From NCBI RefSeq assembly GCF_002095395.1, contig NZ_MJEI01000077.1, forward strand, positions 1-64,000: a stretch of DNA of 64,000 nt. Direction: 5' to 3'. Within the stretch, counting starts at the first letter, position 1. Every line of letters starts with the position of its first letter. The translations under genes and the position numbers were made by a program. The notes under the pieces were generated by a model. The model was given only the letters and a program-made list of their open reading frames with translations. It made no database searches and was not told the origin of the DNA. Positions 41,882 to 51,364 of this stretch are shown here, one piece after another. Origin of the DNA: Williamsia sp. 1135. Its GTDB lineage: Bacteria > Actinomycetota > Actinomycetes > Mycobacteriales > Mycobacteriaceae.

Positions 41882-42796
41882 ATGGCCTCGAAGTACTCCA
41901 CTCCACCGGAGCCCGCCACCGAGCGCACAGAGCGCAACCCTATCTGGACCGTCGTCGCCCTCGCGGGCGTCATCGGCGTCGTGATCTGTGTGGTCATCGC
42001 AACCGTTCTCGCGCTGCGAGGCGATGATTCGCCGGCGACCGACCGTCCCGAAGGCGCACCGCCGCCCGTATCTGCGACCACCCGAGCACCCGGGGAGCTA
42101 CCGGGGCAGTCGGATCCGCAGTATGCGGGTCTGGGTACGCCCGTCACAGATCCGTTCGGTCGCCGGGTGGACGTGCCCAAGTGGAGCGGCGGGTGGGCAT
42201 TGGCCCAAGACCCCTGGCGCGCTGGGCCAACCTGGTCGCCGAACACACCCGTCACCGCGCCTGCGGGCTTGATGTGGCAGAAGGTCAATGACGGTGTCAT
42301 CGTCCCCTTTACGACGTCCGACGGACCACGCACCGTGTATGCGGGGCAAGCCATGGGCTTTCGGCAGAGCCCGCAAGGAGCCGCTATCGCGGTGCTCAAC
42401 ATCTCGCTGCGGATCGCGGGAAGCGTCAACGAAATGGCACAGATCATCTACGACGAACAGGTCGAGATGACCACCGAGCAACGCAGCCAGCTCAACTCCG
42501 ACCTCACCAAACAGGGCCCGTACTACCGCGAGCTCACCGACGCGGCCATGACCTACCAAGCCCAGCCCGACGCCTTCCGCATCGTCGACTACGCAGACGA
42601 CTACGCGATCGTCGAGTTCGCCGGTCGAGCACCGGATTCAGAAGCAGGCAGCACCCCTGTGCAGCAATGGATCACCTCACGATGGCAGGCGGTGTGGGAC
42701 TCGTCGTCCGGTGACAACGGTGACTGGAAACTCCAACTCCCCACCAGCGACAACACCGGCACGACAACCTCACTCGAAGGGTGGACGCAATGGTGA
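41882..42796 (+). CDS. Bitopic membrane protein, paralogue of the preceding lipoprotein
   Basis: 304 residues: one N-terminal helix (WTVVALAGVIGVVICVVIA) and an outer domain with WSGGWALAQDPWRAGPTWS, VPFTTSDGPRTVYAGQAMGF, SPQGAAIAVLNISLRIAGS and a C-terminal TSLEGWTQW. The central part aligns with the lipoprotein before it. This arrangement (short cytoplasmic tail, one helix, NTF2-like fold) is that of VirB8/TcpC assembly factors, although similarity is only suggestive. Its last codons overlap the start of the channel gene. Confidence 0.75.
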   Translation: MASKYSTPPEPATERTERNPIWTVVALAGVIGVVICVVIATVLALRGDDSPATDRPEGAPPPVSATTRAPGELPGQSDPQYAGLGTPVTDPFGRRVDVPKWSGGWALAQDPWRAGPTWSPNTPVTAPAGLMWQKVNDGVIVPFTTSDGPRTVYAGQAMGFRQSPQGAAIAVLNISLRIAGSVNEMAQIIYDEQVEMTTEQRSQLNSDLTKQGPYYRELTDAAMTYQAQPDAFRIVDYADDYAIVEFAGRAPDSEAGSTPVQQWITSRWQAVWDSSSGDNGDWKLQLPTSDNTGTTTSLEGWTQW

Positions 42797-44847
42797 GCAA
42801 CAGCACCCGGCGGCGCACCACGGTCGCAGGAGCCCTGGCGATCGCCGCCTCGTTTCTACTGGCCCTGGTCATCGGCGGCGGCACCGCATCAGCTGCACCC
42901 GACGACGAGATGTGGAAACCTCTGTCCGAGCAAGAAGCCAAGTTCGACTTCGGGGTTCTAACCGGGTCGTACTACCTCGCCAACCCAGGCGCAGCCGACC
43001 AGGACTACCTTCCTCCCGGAACGGTCCGCGAGGACCGTCAGCGCGTGTGCCTGGCCGGTGCCACCCCCGGCTGCAAGAAGGGCACGACGGCGCCTTTGGC
43101 GGTCAACGCGGGCGATCCTGCGCCGACCGACCCCGCGCCCTCGGGCTTCCAGTACGTCACCGCACAAGACGCCGCTGACTACAAGATTCCAACCACCGCA
43201 TTGGTGCTGACCGGTGACCAAAAACCGCCGGCCGGGTACTCAATGGTTCAGAAGTCGAAGTCGTGCACCACCCTCAAACCGAACTTGAGTGCCACCGGTG
43301 GACCGCCGACGCTGGTGACCGAGAAGTGCGGCGATGCCAGGCAGTTCGCCATACCCAGCGGCACTCCGGCACCCACGGAGACCGAGAAGGCCTTCGATGC
43401 GAACGTGCCGAAGTCGCCCGGCCTCGACACCTCGGGCGGTGGTGATGGCGGCGGCACCTACGGCTTCGATGCCGTGTGCGAGCGCATGTCGAAGAACAAG
43501 GGATCCTGGCTGGCACCGACACAGGCGATCACCCGGGCAATCGGCAACGTGGCCGAGCAGACCTGCAAGGTCTCCAACGTCGTCAGCCATCCCACCGACG
43601 CATTGGCGGCCATGTGGAAAACAAGCTTCGGCAAAGCCGTCAAGTCGATGATCTCCGGGGTCGCAGACGGCTGGGGCGCGGTCCTGAACTGGTGGTTCAC
43701 CATTCCGACACCCAAGCTCGCCGGGACACAATATTTGACGACCCTGCAAGCATGGTTTGCCCCGTTACAAATTGCGGCACTGACGATCTCGCTGATGATC
43801 GCCTCAGTCCGCATTGCCATGGCCATGCCGGGTGGGGAAACCGCCGAATCCCTCGAGGTCGCCAAGGTTCTGATGCGATCGGTGTTCGCGATCGCGCTGT
43901 TGCCCACGATGATCACTTTGGGCACGATCGCCACCGACGCCATCGCACTGTGGCTCATCCGAGAATCCGGTGGCGACGATCTGGGCGGCAAAGTTCGGTC
44001 GATGCTGATCGACGACAACTCCACCTGGGGACCAGGATGGGTTCTCGTCATCGCGATCCTGGGTCTGGTCGGAGCAATCACCCAAGCAGTGCTCCTGGTC
44101 ATCCGGCAGGCCTTCTTGATGGTCATCGTCGGGGTAATACCGCTGGCCGCCACCGCATCCGGAAGCAGTTTCGGACGCAATTCGTTTGAGACCATGCGCA
44201 ACTGGGCGATCGCGTTCGTCCTGTTCAAACTCGGCGCCGCTGCGATCATGGCGTGCGCCTTCTGGGCCGCCGATCCTGCCAGCGATATCAGCAAGCTCCA
44301 GGGCCTGATCCTGTTGACCGTCGCAGCCGTCTCATTCCCCGCGTTGTTGCGGGTGATCGGGGTCAGCAACGACGGGGCGGGCGGCGGCGGTGGGTCGATG
44401 ATGCCGATGCTCGCTGGTGGAGCCATGGCCCTGGCCAGCGGCGGAACTTCCGTGGCCGCTAAGGCCGGTGGAGCCGCGATCGGTGCGATGGGCGGTGCTG
44501 GCAAGTCCATGGGCGGCGGGGGAGGCGGGGGCGGCTACGCCGGGCCTGCTCCCAAGAGTGGCGCTCGGGAAATGAAGGGCGCCAACATCAGTCCGTCCAG
44601 CGGCGGTCAGTCCGGTGGGCAGAGCGGCGGGTCAGGTAGCGGCGGTAAAGGGACCGGCAGCGCACCGGCTCCGCGGGTGGAATCGGCCAAATCATCGGGG
44701 GGCGGCAGGACTGCACCTGGCTCACCCGACGGCGGATCCAAGGCACAACGCGCCAGTAGCGGTGGCGGCCAGTCTGGGCCACCGCCGGCCACCGTCGGCT
44801 CACAGATACCGCAACGCTCCCTCGGACGAAATGAGGTGCCGTCATGA
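42790..44847 (+). CDS. VirB6/TrbL-like polytopic channel protein
   Basis: 685 residues. Signal peptide (LAIAASFLLALVIGGGTASA), a long extracytoplasmic region to about residue 310, then five or more membrane helices (IAALTISLMIASVRIAMAMP; VFAIALLPTMITLGTIATDA; VLVIAILGLVGAITQAVLLV; AFLMVIVGVIPLAATASGS), and a cytoplasmic Gly/Ser-rich tail (GGGGGGGGYAGPAPKSG). This is the layout of TrbL/VirB6-type translocation channel proteins in actinobacterial transfer systems. The next gene overlaps by 4 bases. Confidence 0.8.
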   Translation: MVSNSTRRRTTVAGALAIAASFLLALVIGGGTASAAPDDEMWKPLSEQEAKFDFGVLTGSYYLANPGAADQDYLPPGTVREDRQRVCLAGATPGCKKGTTAPLAVNAGDPAPTDPAPSGFQYVTAQDAADYKIPTTALVLTGDQKPPAGYSMVQKSKSCTTLKPNLSATGGPPTLVTEKCGDARQFAIPSGTPAPTETEKAFDANVPKSPGLDTSGGGDGGGTYGFDAVCERMSKNKGSWLAPTQAITRAIGNVAEQTCKVSNVVSHPTDALAAMWKTSFGKAVKSMISGVADGWGAVLNWWFTIPTPKLAGTQYLTTLQAWFAPLQIAALTISLMIASVRIAMAMPGGETAESLEVAKVLMRSVFAIALLPTMITLGTIATDAIALWLIRESGGDDLGGKVRSMLIDDNSTWGPGWVLVIAILGLVGAITQAVLLVIRQAFLMVIVGVIPLAATASGSSFGRNSFETMRNWAIAFVLFKLGAAAIMACAFWAADPASDISKLQGLILLTVAAVSFPALLRVIGVSNDGAGGGGGSMMPMLAGGAMALASGGTSVAAKAGGAAIGAMGGAGKSMGGGGGGGGYAGPAPKSGAREMKGANISPSSGGQSGGQSGGSGSGGKGTGSAPAPRVESAKSSGGGRTAPGSPDGGSKAQRASSGGGQSGPPPATVGSQIPQRSLGRNEVPS

Positions 44848-46349
44848 CCGGACCACAGACCCAGTACCGCGTGCTCTACACCGGCTGGTCCATTCCCCGG
44901 TCCTCGTTCCTGTTCGGGATGAGTACTCGCGCATCGATCTGGTTCCTGGTCATCGCGATCATGTTCATCGCCCTGATCATGTTCGGTTTCGGTGTCGCAG
45001 TGGCTGTCACGTTCGCCGCCATTGCCTACCTGGTGTGGTCACCGATGGTGCTGCGGTTCGGCGGCCGCAGCCTCTACGAGTGGTCAGGCCTGGCCCGTCA
45101 GTGGCGCACACACACCCGCAAAGGAGAAGACATGTTTTTGTCCGGACTATTTTCCCGAGTACCCAACGGCACCAATCGCCTTCCAGGCCTGCTGCACAGC
45201 AGTGAATTGCACGAAGGCTGGGATCAGCACCGATCTGGCCACAAGTACGGCGTGGTGCACTTGCCCGCCACCAAGCAGTCGACCGTCATCATCGAATGTT
45301 TCCCCCAAGGCAACGAAGCCATCGACCAAGAGTCAGTGAACGTGTCAGTCTTCAACTGGGGAACATTCTTGAACTACCTCGGCGACACCAGTGATGTCGA
45401 CGGGGCCACCGTCGTCATCGAAACCGGTCCCGAAACGGGGAACCGGTTGCGCCGCGAAGTCGCCGAACTGGTCCGCCCGTCCATGCCCGGCGGGCCGCTT
45501 CCTACGGCCATGATGACCGAGTCGGCCGAGATCCTGCCGCATGGCTCAGTGCGCATGTGGGCCCGGGTCGCGATCACCTTCAAAGCAACCTCGGCAGCCC
45601 GCCGCGACGACGTGGGGGAGCAGATCGCAGAGATCTCCCGCCGCCTCGGCGGACTGCTGACGGTGCTCGATGAAGCCAATCTCAATCCCCGCATGCTCGG
45701 ATCGGATGAGATCGTGGCGCTGACAAAACGGGCGTACAGCCCCAGCACTCAGAATGTGTTGGAGCTGGCCGACATCGACGAGGGCGGGCACGACCTGGGT
45801 TGGGAAGACGCCGGCCCGATGGCACACCGCGACAAACGGTCAACCTACTGGCACGACGGTTGCTTCAGCACCACCTGGGAAATGTCGGTGGCACCAAGCC
45901 AACCGGTACCAGAGACCGTGCTGCGTCCTGTGGTCGACGTCAACGGTGATCTGGTCCGCAAACGAGTGGCGATCGTCTACCGCCCCCACAGCCCCTCCGA
46001 TGCCGCCAGCTTGGTCAACAAGGACTACAAGAACGCATTGTCCGGCCGCAACAGCGGCAAGGGAGTTGCCAGCGTCGAGGCCGACCTCCGCGTCGAGGCG
46101 ACCGAGCAACAGCGACAGGAACAAGGCCGCGGCCACGGACTGACCCGCTTCGGCGTCATGGTCACCATCACCAACCCCGAAGACAGCGACGTCCCCCGCA
46201 ACGAGGCGATCGTCCGAGATCTGACCATGCGGGCCAGCCTGCGGGTGCGCCGCATGTACCTGCAGCAATCAGCAGCATTCGCAGCAACCATCGGCATCGG
46301 CGTTCTACTCCCCGACCACGCCTCGGTATCGCGCAAACACGCTGAATAG
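44844..46349 (+). CDS. SCO6880-family transfer protein
   Basis: 501 residues with two adjacent N-terminal helices (FLVIAIMFIALIMFGFGVAV and VTFAAIAYLVWSPMVLRFGG), like a PrgI/VirB3 domain, followed by a large soluble part: KYGVVHLPATKQSTVIIECF, MRMxx-type beta strands, and LTRFGVMVTITNPEDSDVPR. This matches the SCO6880 family that always precedes the VirB4-like ATPase in actinobacterial type IV systems, where VirB3-like and VirB4 N-terminal parts are fused. No P-loop is present; the ATPase is the next gene. Confidence 0.85.
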   Translation: MTGPQTQYRVLYTGWSIPRSSFLFGMSTRASIWFLVIAIMFIALIMFGFGVAVAVTFAAIAYLVWSPMVLRFGGRSLYEWSGLARQWRTHTRKGEDMFLSGLFSRVPNGTNRLPGLLHSSELHEGWDQHRSGHKYGVVHLPATKQSTVIIECFPQGNEAIDQESVNVSVFNWGTFLNYLGDTSDVDGATVVIETGPETGNRLRREVAELVRPSMPGGPLPTAMMTESAEILPHGSVRMWARVAITFKATSAARRDDVGEQIAEISRRLGGLLTVLDEANLNPRMLGSDEIVALTKRAYSPSTQNVLELADIDEGGHDLGWEDAGPMAHRDKRSTYWHDGCFSTTWEMSVAPSQPVPETVLRPVVDVNGDLVRKRVAIVYRPHSPSDAASLVNKDYKNALSGRNSGKGVASVEADLRVEATEQQRQEQGRGHGLTRFGVMVTITNPEDSDVPRNEAIVRDLTMRASLRVRRMYLQQSAAFAATIGIGVLLPDHASVSRKHAE

Positions 46350-46395
46350 CAGCCCCGTTCATCGAACAGAACCCTCCAGAAAGGACACCGCAGCC

Positions 46396-48315
46396 ATGGG
46401 CACGGTGCTAGGCAAACACCACGCGGAGACCTCCCAGATCGCCAACCACGACGAGGACGCCGTCGACGAGACCGCTGCCGGTAGCCGCCGAGACAGGCGG
46501 CGCAACCAACGCAAGCCGTCGGGACCGACGCTGCTCGACCCCGAGCAGCGTCGCCACCTCGAGCACAAAAAGTGGTCCGGCAACCGCGTCGAGAGCTGGG
46601 TGGCCGACTTCAAACTCAAAGCCGATGTTCGCAAACGGAAAACCCTGGCCGCCAGCAGTAGAAGGCGACTGGTGTCCCAGAGCAGGGGAGGGGTCAAACC
46701 CTTCCCCGAATCTAAACGCGGCGGTCTCGTCGGACGGCTCAGTGGGCATGCCGGGCCGGTGGCCATGCCGGTCGAATACCGCGCCACCACCGTGCAGGCA
46801 GCAGGCATGTGGCCGTTCCCGGTCGGAGCAGGAGCCCCACTTGTAGGCATCCCATTGGGTTCGCACCTATACACCAGCGCCCCAGTCTGTTTCGACCCGC
46901 TGTCGTGGATGACCCGGGCCAAGTTCTTGCACCAGCCCTCAATGATGCTGTTGGGTCTTCCCGGCTTCGGAAAGTCGACACTGGCCCGCAAGATCATGCT
47001 CGGGTTGATCGCCACCGGAGTGACCGCGCTGGTCCTGGGCGACATGAAGCCCGATTACCGCAAGCTGGTCGAATCCATCGACGGCGGACAGATCATCGAC
47101 CTGGGTAACGGGGCCGGCCAAATGAACCCCCTCGACATGGGACCGCTCTCGCAGATTTTGCCCACCCTCGACGCAGCGGTCATCGACCGTCGGCGCCTGG
47201 CCGAACAGGCCCTCGACGAGGGCCGCACGGAGGTAGCTGATCAACTCGCCCTGAGTGCTGACAAGGCCGCCACGATCGCCCGCCGGGTGCGTGCCCGCAT
47301 CTCCGGTGACCGGCTGCGTCGCATCAAATCGCTCTCCGAACTCACGCGCGGCCGCCACATCGAAGACTTCGAGGAAGCAGCTCTACGTGAGGCCTTGTCC
47401 CTGTGCGACGAAGCAGGTCAACAGTCGGGAGTCCAGCCCGAGCTCAAAGATCTGATCGCGGTCCTCGACACGTGCCCGCAGCCGATCCTCGACGCCTACT
47501 GCGAGAGTGACCGCGATGCGTGCTTGCATGAGTCCAAACCGTTGCGCCGGACACTCAAGTCGCTGCTCAAGGGCGGCTTCGGCGATGTGTTCTCCGGACA
47601 GACAACCACCCCGATCAATGTCGATGCCACTGCGGTGTGCATCGATGTATCCGGCATCGAAGCTTCTGACCGCAAGCTCAAAGGCGCTGTGCTGCTGACC
47701 TGCTGGGAGCACGGCTTCGCCGCTACCGCCGCTGCTCACTTCCTGCACGACGCCGGATGCGGACCCAAACGCAACTTCCTCGCCGTCCTCGACGAGATGT
47801 GGCAGGTTCTGCGTGCTGGGGTCGGGATGGTCGAGCGGGTCGACGAGCTGACCCGCCTCAACCGTGTCTGGGGCACCGCACTGCTGATGTGCACCCACAC
47901 CGTCACCGACCTGATCTCCCTGGCCAACGAGGAAGACCGGGAAATCGCTCGCGGATTCATCGAACGGGCCGCGTGCCTGGTCGTCGGAGCATTGCCACGC
48001 AAGGAGATGGGCCGACTCTCCGACATCAAACCCTTCACCGACACCGAGATCGCCGACATCACGTCCTGGTCGTCACCACCGGCACTGACCGGCGATGCCC
48101 GCACGAATACCACACCGCCAGGTCAAGGCAAGTTTTACATCAAAGTGGGGGAGCAAGGCGCACCAGGACTGCCGCTGCGCAGCATTCTCACCAACGCCGA
48201 AATCGTCTCGGGTATCCACGACACCAACCAGCGGTTCGACCTGGTCGAACAGTGGACCCAAGAATATGCCGCCGCTGATGCTGATGCTGACTGGGCAGGG
48301 GCCGCGTCGGCATGA
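46396..48315 (+). CDS. VirB4-like transfer ATPase
   Basis: 639 residues. After a basic N-terminus comes the RecA-like motor: Walker A LLGLPGFGKSTLARKI near residue 192, VLGDMKPDYRKLVES, and a Walker B region NFLAVLDEMWQVLRAGVGMV followed by the sensor ALLMCTHTVTDLISLANEED. It should power assembly of the channel or substrate transfer at the inner face of the membrane. Together with the SCO6880-type protein before it, it corresponds to full-length VirB4. Confidence 0.88.
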   Translation: MGTVLGKHHAETSQIANHDEDAVDETAAGSRRDRRRNQRKPSGPTLLDPEQRRHLEHKKWSGNRVESWVADFKLKADVRKRKTLAASSRRRLVSQSRGGVKPFPESKRGGLVGRLSGHAGPVAMPVEYRATTVQAAGMWPFPVGAGAPLVGIPLGSHLYTSAPVCFDPLSWMTRAKFLHQPSMMLLGLPGFGKSTLARKIMLGLIATGVTALVLGDMKPDYRKLVESIDGGQIIDLGNGAGQMNPLDMGPLSQILPTLDAAVIDRRRLAEQALDEGRTEVADQLALSADKAATIARRVRARISGDRLRRIKSLSELTRGRHIEDFEEAALREALSLCDEAGQQSGVQPELKDLIAVLDTCPQPILDAYCESDRDACLHESKPLRRTLKSLLKGGFGDVFSGQTTTPINVDATAVCIDVSGIEASDRKLKGAVLLTCWEHGFAATAAAHFLHDAGCGPKRNFLAVLDEMWQVLRAGVGMVERVDELTRLNRVWGTALLMCTHTVTDLISLANEEDREIARGFIERAACLVVGALPRKEMGRLSDIKPFTDTEIADITSWSSPPALTGDARTNTTPPGQGKFYIKVGEQGAPGLPLRSILTNAEIVSGIHDTNQRFDLVEQWTQEYAAADADADWAGAASA

Positions 48316-48659
48316 GTGAACGAGGCCGCAAGCGCACCTACACCAGCCAGTTCCGCCTGACATGCCTGACGAAACTCAGTGAACAACTGGCGCATTCGCG
48401 CTCACGAGAAGAAGCCATCGGCGTGACCGCCACGTCGATGGGCGTTCCCATCACCACCCTGCGCCGCTGGGCGCACGAAGAACTTGGTCCAGCTAGAGCC
48501 GAATCTGCCGACGAACCCCTGCGGGTGCGCGAGCTCACCCGCGAAAACGAGGTGCTGCGTGCAGCGGTCGCCGAACTGACCCGGCTTGCCAACGGCGAAG
48601 GCGCGGTGCCGTACTCGGTCAGCTACCTCGACGGTCGCGACCTTTCGGCCGGGCGATAG
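48312..48659 (+). CDS. IS3 OrfA-like helix-turn-helix protein embedded in the transfer operon
   Basis: 115 residues, overlapping the VirB4-like stop codon (ATGA). The sequence KRTYTSQFRLTCLTKLSEQL, TSMGVPITTLRRWAHEELG and RVRELTRENEVLRAAVAELT has the fold and coiled-coil of IS3 OrfA proteins, yet there is no orfB, no terminal repeats, and the gene is translationally coupled to its neighbours. It may be a domesticated transposase HTH protein acting as operon regulator, or a convergent small DNA-binding protein. Confidence 0.75.
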   Translation: MSERGRKRTYTSQFRLTCLTKLSEQLAHSRSREEAIGVTATSMGVPITTLRRWAHEELGPARAESADEPLRVRELTRENEVLRAAVAELTRLANGEGAVPYSVSYLDGRDLSAGR

Positions 48660-48673
48660 GGGCGGGTGCGGCG

Positions 48674-50722
48674 ATGAAGAACTCCGGCAAGCTGGTTTCT
48701 TACGTGGCCATAGCCGGCGTGGTGCTGGTGGTCATGATGTTCGTGATGCTCTTCAGCACCGACGAAGACGCCGACTGCGATACCTACAACGCTGCACCTA
48801 ATGCCACCGGGCCGGCCACCAATCAAGACGCTCTCGCGCCCGGAACGACCGTCAAGCCGATGAAGACCGGCGACTACACCCCCACCAGCCCGTTCGGCAT
48901 GCGCGAGGGTGCGATGCACCAAGGCGTTGACTTCGGTTCTGCACCAGGCAAGCCGATCTACGCCTCCGCTGACGGCACCGTCGCCGAAGCGAAAGAAGCC
49001 TCCGGGTTTGGCATGTGGATCGTGCTCGACCACAACGTCGGCGGCAAGATGTGGAGCACTGTCTACGGTCACATGTTCCCCGAGGGTGTACTGGTCAAGA
49101 CCGGCGAGAAAGTGACCGCCGGCCAACACATCGCCGACGTCGGTTACAACGGCGGAGTCTCCCCGCCCGGACCCGGCGGGGCACACCTGCACTTCGAAAC
49201 GTGGGAGGGCGGAAGGCTCACCGGAGGACACGCAGTAGACCCGCAGCCGTGGATCGATTCCGCCCGCGAGGTGGGGTCAGCGCCGCCAGTCAACGCAGGC
49301 AGCGGCGTCAATGCAGGCACCGCGCCGAACCAGAGCGCCCCGGCAGATCCCACCGCTGTGTCGGTTGCGGACTGGGAGAAGATCGCCGAGCACGAATCCG
49401 GTGGCAACTGGGCCATCAACACTGGAAACGGGTACTTCGGTGGCCTGCAGTTCAATCCGGGCACATGGACAGGGGCCGGCGGCGGTCAGTACGCGCCCAC
49501 CGCAGACAAAGCCACCAAAGAGCAGCAAATGGAGGTGGCCAATCGCGTCCTGTCGACCCAGGGGTGGGGTGCGTGGCCACAAACCTCGGTCGCGGCCGGT
49601 GTCCGCGACAAAAAGCCCGCAGCCGCAGGAACCTTCGTCGGCGCCACCGGCACCAACGGCGGACCCACCCAACCCACACCCCTGGCCGCCGACACCCCCT
49701 CCGGCGGGGAGTTGCCTCCACTGCCCGCGAGCAAAGGCACCGAAGAGCACTGGCAGATCGACACCATCCGCCTCGCCCGGGCAGTAGCCGTCAAATTCCC
49801 GCAGGTCAAGACCATCGGCGGGTGGCGTCCCTACGACGCGTTCCCGGACCACCCCTCAGGCCGGGCCGCAGACATCATGATCCCGAACTACACCAGCGGT
49901 GAGGGCAAAGCGCTCGGTGATGCGATCGCCAACTACGTGATGGCGAACAAGAAGATCTTCAACGTCGAGTACATCATCTGGGTCCAGACGTACCGGCCCG
50001 CTGATGGACCCTCCAACGTCATGGAAGATCGCGGCGGCGACACCGCCAACCACATGGATCACGTCCACGTCACCACCGTCGGTCACGGGATGCCCGGACC
50101 CGGCCAGACCTACGGGATGGCACCGGGAGGGGCGGGCAGCGATCCGTCAATCAACACCGGCGGCGCGAACTGCACCGGAGGCACCATCAACGCTGTGGGG
50201 GAAACCGGTTCCGGGGCAGATAATCTCGCGGCCGGGAAAGTGCCCGCCGAGTTCGAACCCTGGTACCGCAAAGCCGGAAAACTCTGCCCCCAAATCGGAT
50301 CGGCATTCCTTGCGGCACAGGGAAAGCAGGAGATGGGTTTCAACCCCAAGGCCACCTCGCCCGACGGCGCACAAGGTCCAGGCCAATTCATGCCTGGCAC
50401 CTGGCCGAACTACGGCAAAGACGACGACGGCAACGGCAAGGTCGACCCCTACGACATCGGTGACGGAGTAATGGCCCAAGGCCGATACATGTGCGCGATC
50501 GCGGCCACCGTCGACGGTTGGGTCAGTTCCGGTGAAGTCTCCGACAACACCCCCGGCGGACGCAAAGCGCTCTACCTGGCCGCCTACAACGCCGGTGAAG
50601 GCGCGGTGCAGCGCAACCGAGGATTCCCCACCGACGGTGCCGACTACATCAACCAGACCCGCCCCTACGCCGACAAAATCCTCGCCATGGAAGCCCAATT
50701 CGCCAGTGGCGGACTGACCTAA
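48674..50722 (+). CDS. Four-domain peptidoglycan hydrolase (M23, Rpf-like, carboxypeptidase-like, lytic transglycosylase)
   Basis: 682 residues: one N-terminal helix (YVAIAGVVLVVMMFVMLFS), an M23 endopeptidase domain (MHQGVDFGSAPGKPIYASAD ... GGAHLHFETW, with the metal-binding HxH; residues about 70-190), an Rpf/transglycosylase-like domain (WEKIAEHESGGNWAINTGN; about 232-305), a domain resembling ARB-07466-type peptidases (GGWRPYDAFPDHPSGRAADI and NHMDHVHVTT; about 362-480), and a C-terminal lysozyme-like domain (SPDGAQGPGQFMPGTWPNYG; about 525-675). It should open the wall for the transfer channel. Confidence 0.88.
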   Translation: MKNSGKLVSYVAIAGVVLVVMMFVMLFSTDEDADCDTYNAAPNATGPATNQDALAPGTTVKPMKTGDYTPTSPFGMREGAMHQGVDFGSAPGKPIYASADGTVAEAKEASGFGMWIVLDHNVGGKMWSTVYGHMFPEGVLVKTGEKVTAGQHIADVGYNGGVSPPGPGGAHLHFETWEGGRLTGGHAVDPQPWIDSAREVGSAPPVNAGSGVNAGTAPNQSAPADPTAVSVADWEKIAEHESGGNWAINTGNGYFGGLQFNPGTWTGAGGGQYAPTADKATKEQQMEVANRVLSTQGWGAWPQTSVAAGVRDKKPAAAGTFVGATGTNGGPTQPTPLAADTPSGGELPPLPASKGTEEHWQIDTIRLARAVAVKFPQVKTIGGWRPYDAFPDHPSGRAADIMIPNYTSGEGKALGDAIANYVMANKKIFNVEYIIWVQTYRPADGPSNVMEDRGGDTANHMDHVHVTTVGHGMPGPGQTYGMAPGGAGSDPSINTGGANCTGGTINAVGETGSGADNLAAGKVPAEFEPWYRKAGKLCPQIGSAFLAAQGKQEMGFNPKATSPDGAQGPGQFMPGTWPNYGKDDDGNGKVDPYDIGDGVMAQGRYMCAIAATVDGWVSSGEVSDNTPGGRKALYLAAYNAGEGAVQRNRGFPTDGADYINQTRPYADKILAMEAQFASGGLT

Positions 50723-50736
50723 CAGGAGACCATCCA

Positions 50737-51324
50737 ATGAACCGCACCGCTCTTGCCATCGTTTTATCGGCCATCGCTGCCATCGCTCTCGTTCTGGGCG
50801 TCATCGTGTGGCTGATGTGGCCGGACAACGACACCACCGGACCTGCAGCGCCTCCGCAGAGCACCCACAGCGATGACCACGGCTCCGACCACGATCACGA
50901 GATCGCCGATCCACTGGACCCACAGAACGCCGACATCAACGCCACTGCCGAGCAGGCGCTGCGCACCATGTTCACCTGGCAACCCGTCTCCGACTCCTCG
51001 CCCGGCGATGCGGTACTGCGAGCCCAGCCATGGCTGGGCGGCGAGCTGGCAAACGCATCGGGCCGCGACACGAGCGTTCGCCCACCGGCCGATTGGCCGG
51101 CCTGGCAACGCTCGGGCGACCTGGTCTCGGCCAGCGCCGTAGTCATCGCTTCGGTCTCAACGACCGACACCAAAGCAGTACGCACCGTCCAGGTCGACCA
51201 GAACGTCATGCGCCCCACCGGCGACACCGTCGCCTACTCGTCCTTTACTGCCCGCGCAGAGCTAACCCGCACCGACAACGGTTGGCGGGTAACTGGATAC
51301 ACCGTGCTCCCCACCACCAACTGA
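50737..51324 (+). CDS. Membrane-anchored protein with Mce-associated/NTF2-like outer domain
   Basis: 195 residues: one N-terminal helix (ALAIVLSAIAAIALVLGVIV), a His/Asp-rich linker (HSDDHGSDHDHEIAD, a possible metal-binding stretch) and a small alpha+beta domain (NATAEQALRTMFTWQPVSDS to TRTDNGWRVTGYTVLPT). This topology recurs in VirB8-like assembly factors. It follows the wall hydrolase by 14 bases. Confidence 0.7.
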   Translation: MNRTALAIVLSAIAAIALVLGVIVWLMWPDNDTTGPAAPPQSTHSDDHGSDHDHEIADPLDPQNADINATAEQALRTMFTWQPVSDSSPGDAVLRAQPWLGGELANASGRDTSVRPPADWPAWQRSGDLVSASAVVIASVSTTDTKAVRTVQVDQNVMRPTGDTVAYSSFTARAELTRTDNGWRVTGYTVLPTTN

Positions 51325-51364
51325 CGACTGACGACTAACACAAACCAACCCAAGGAGTCACCCG

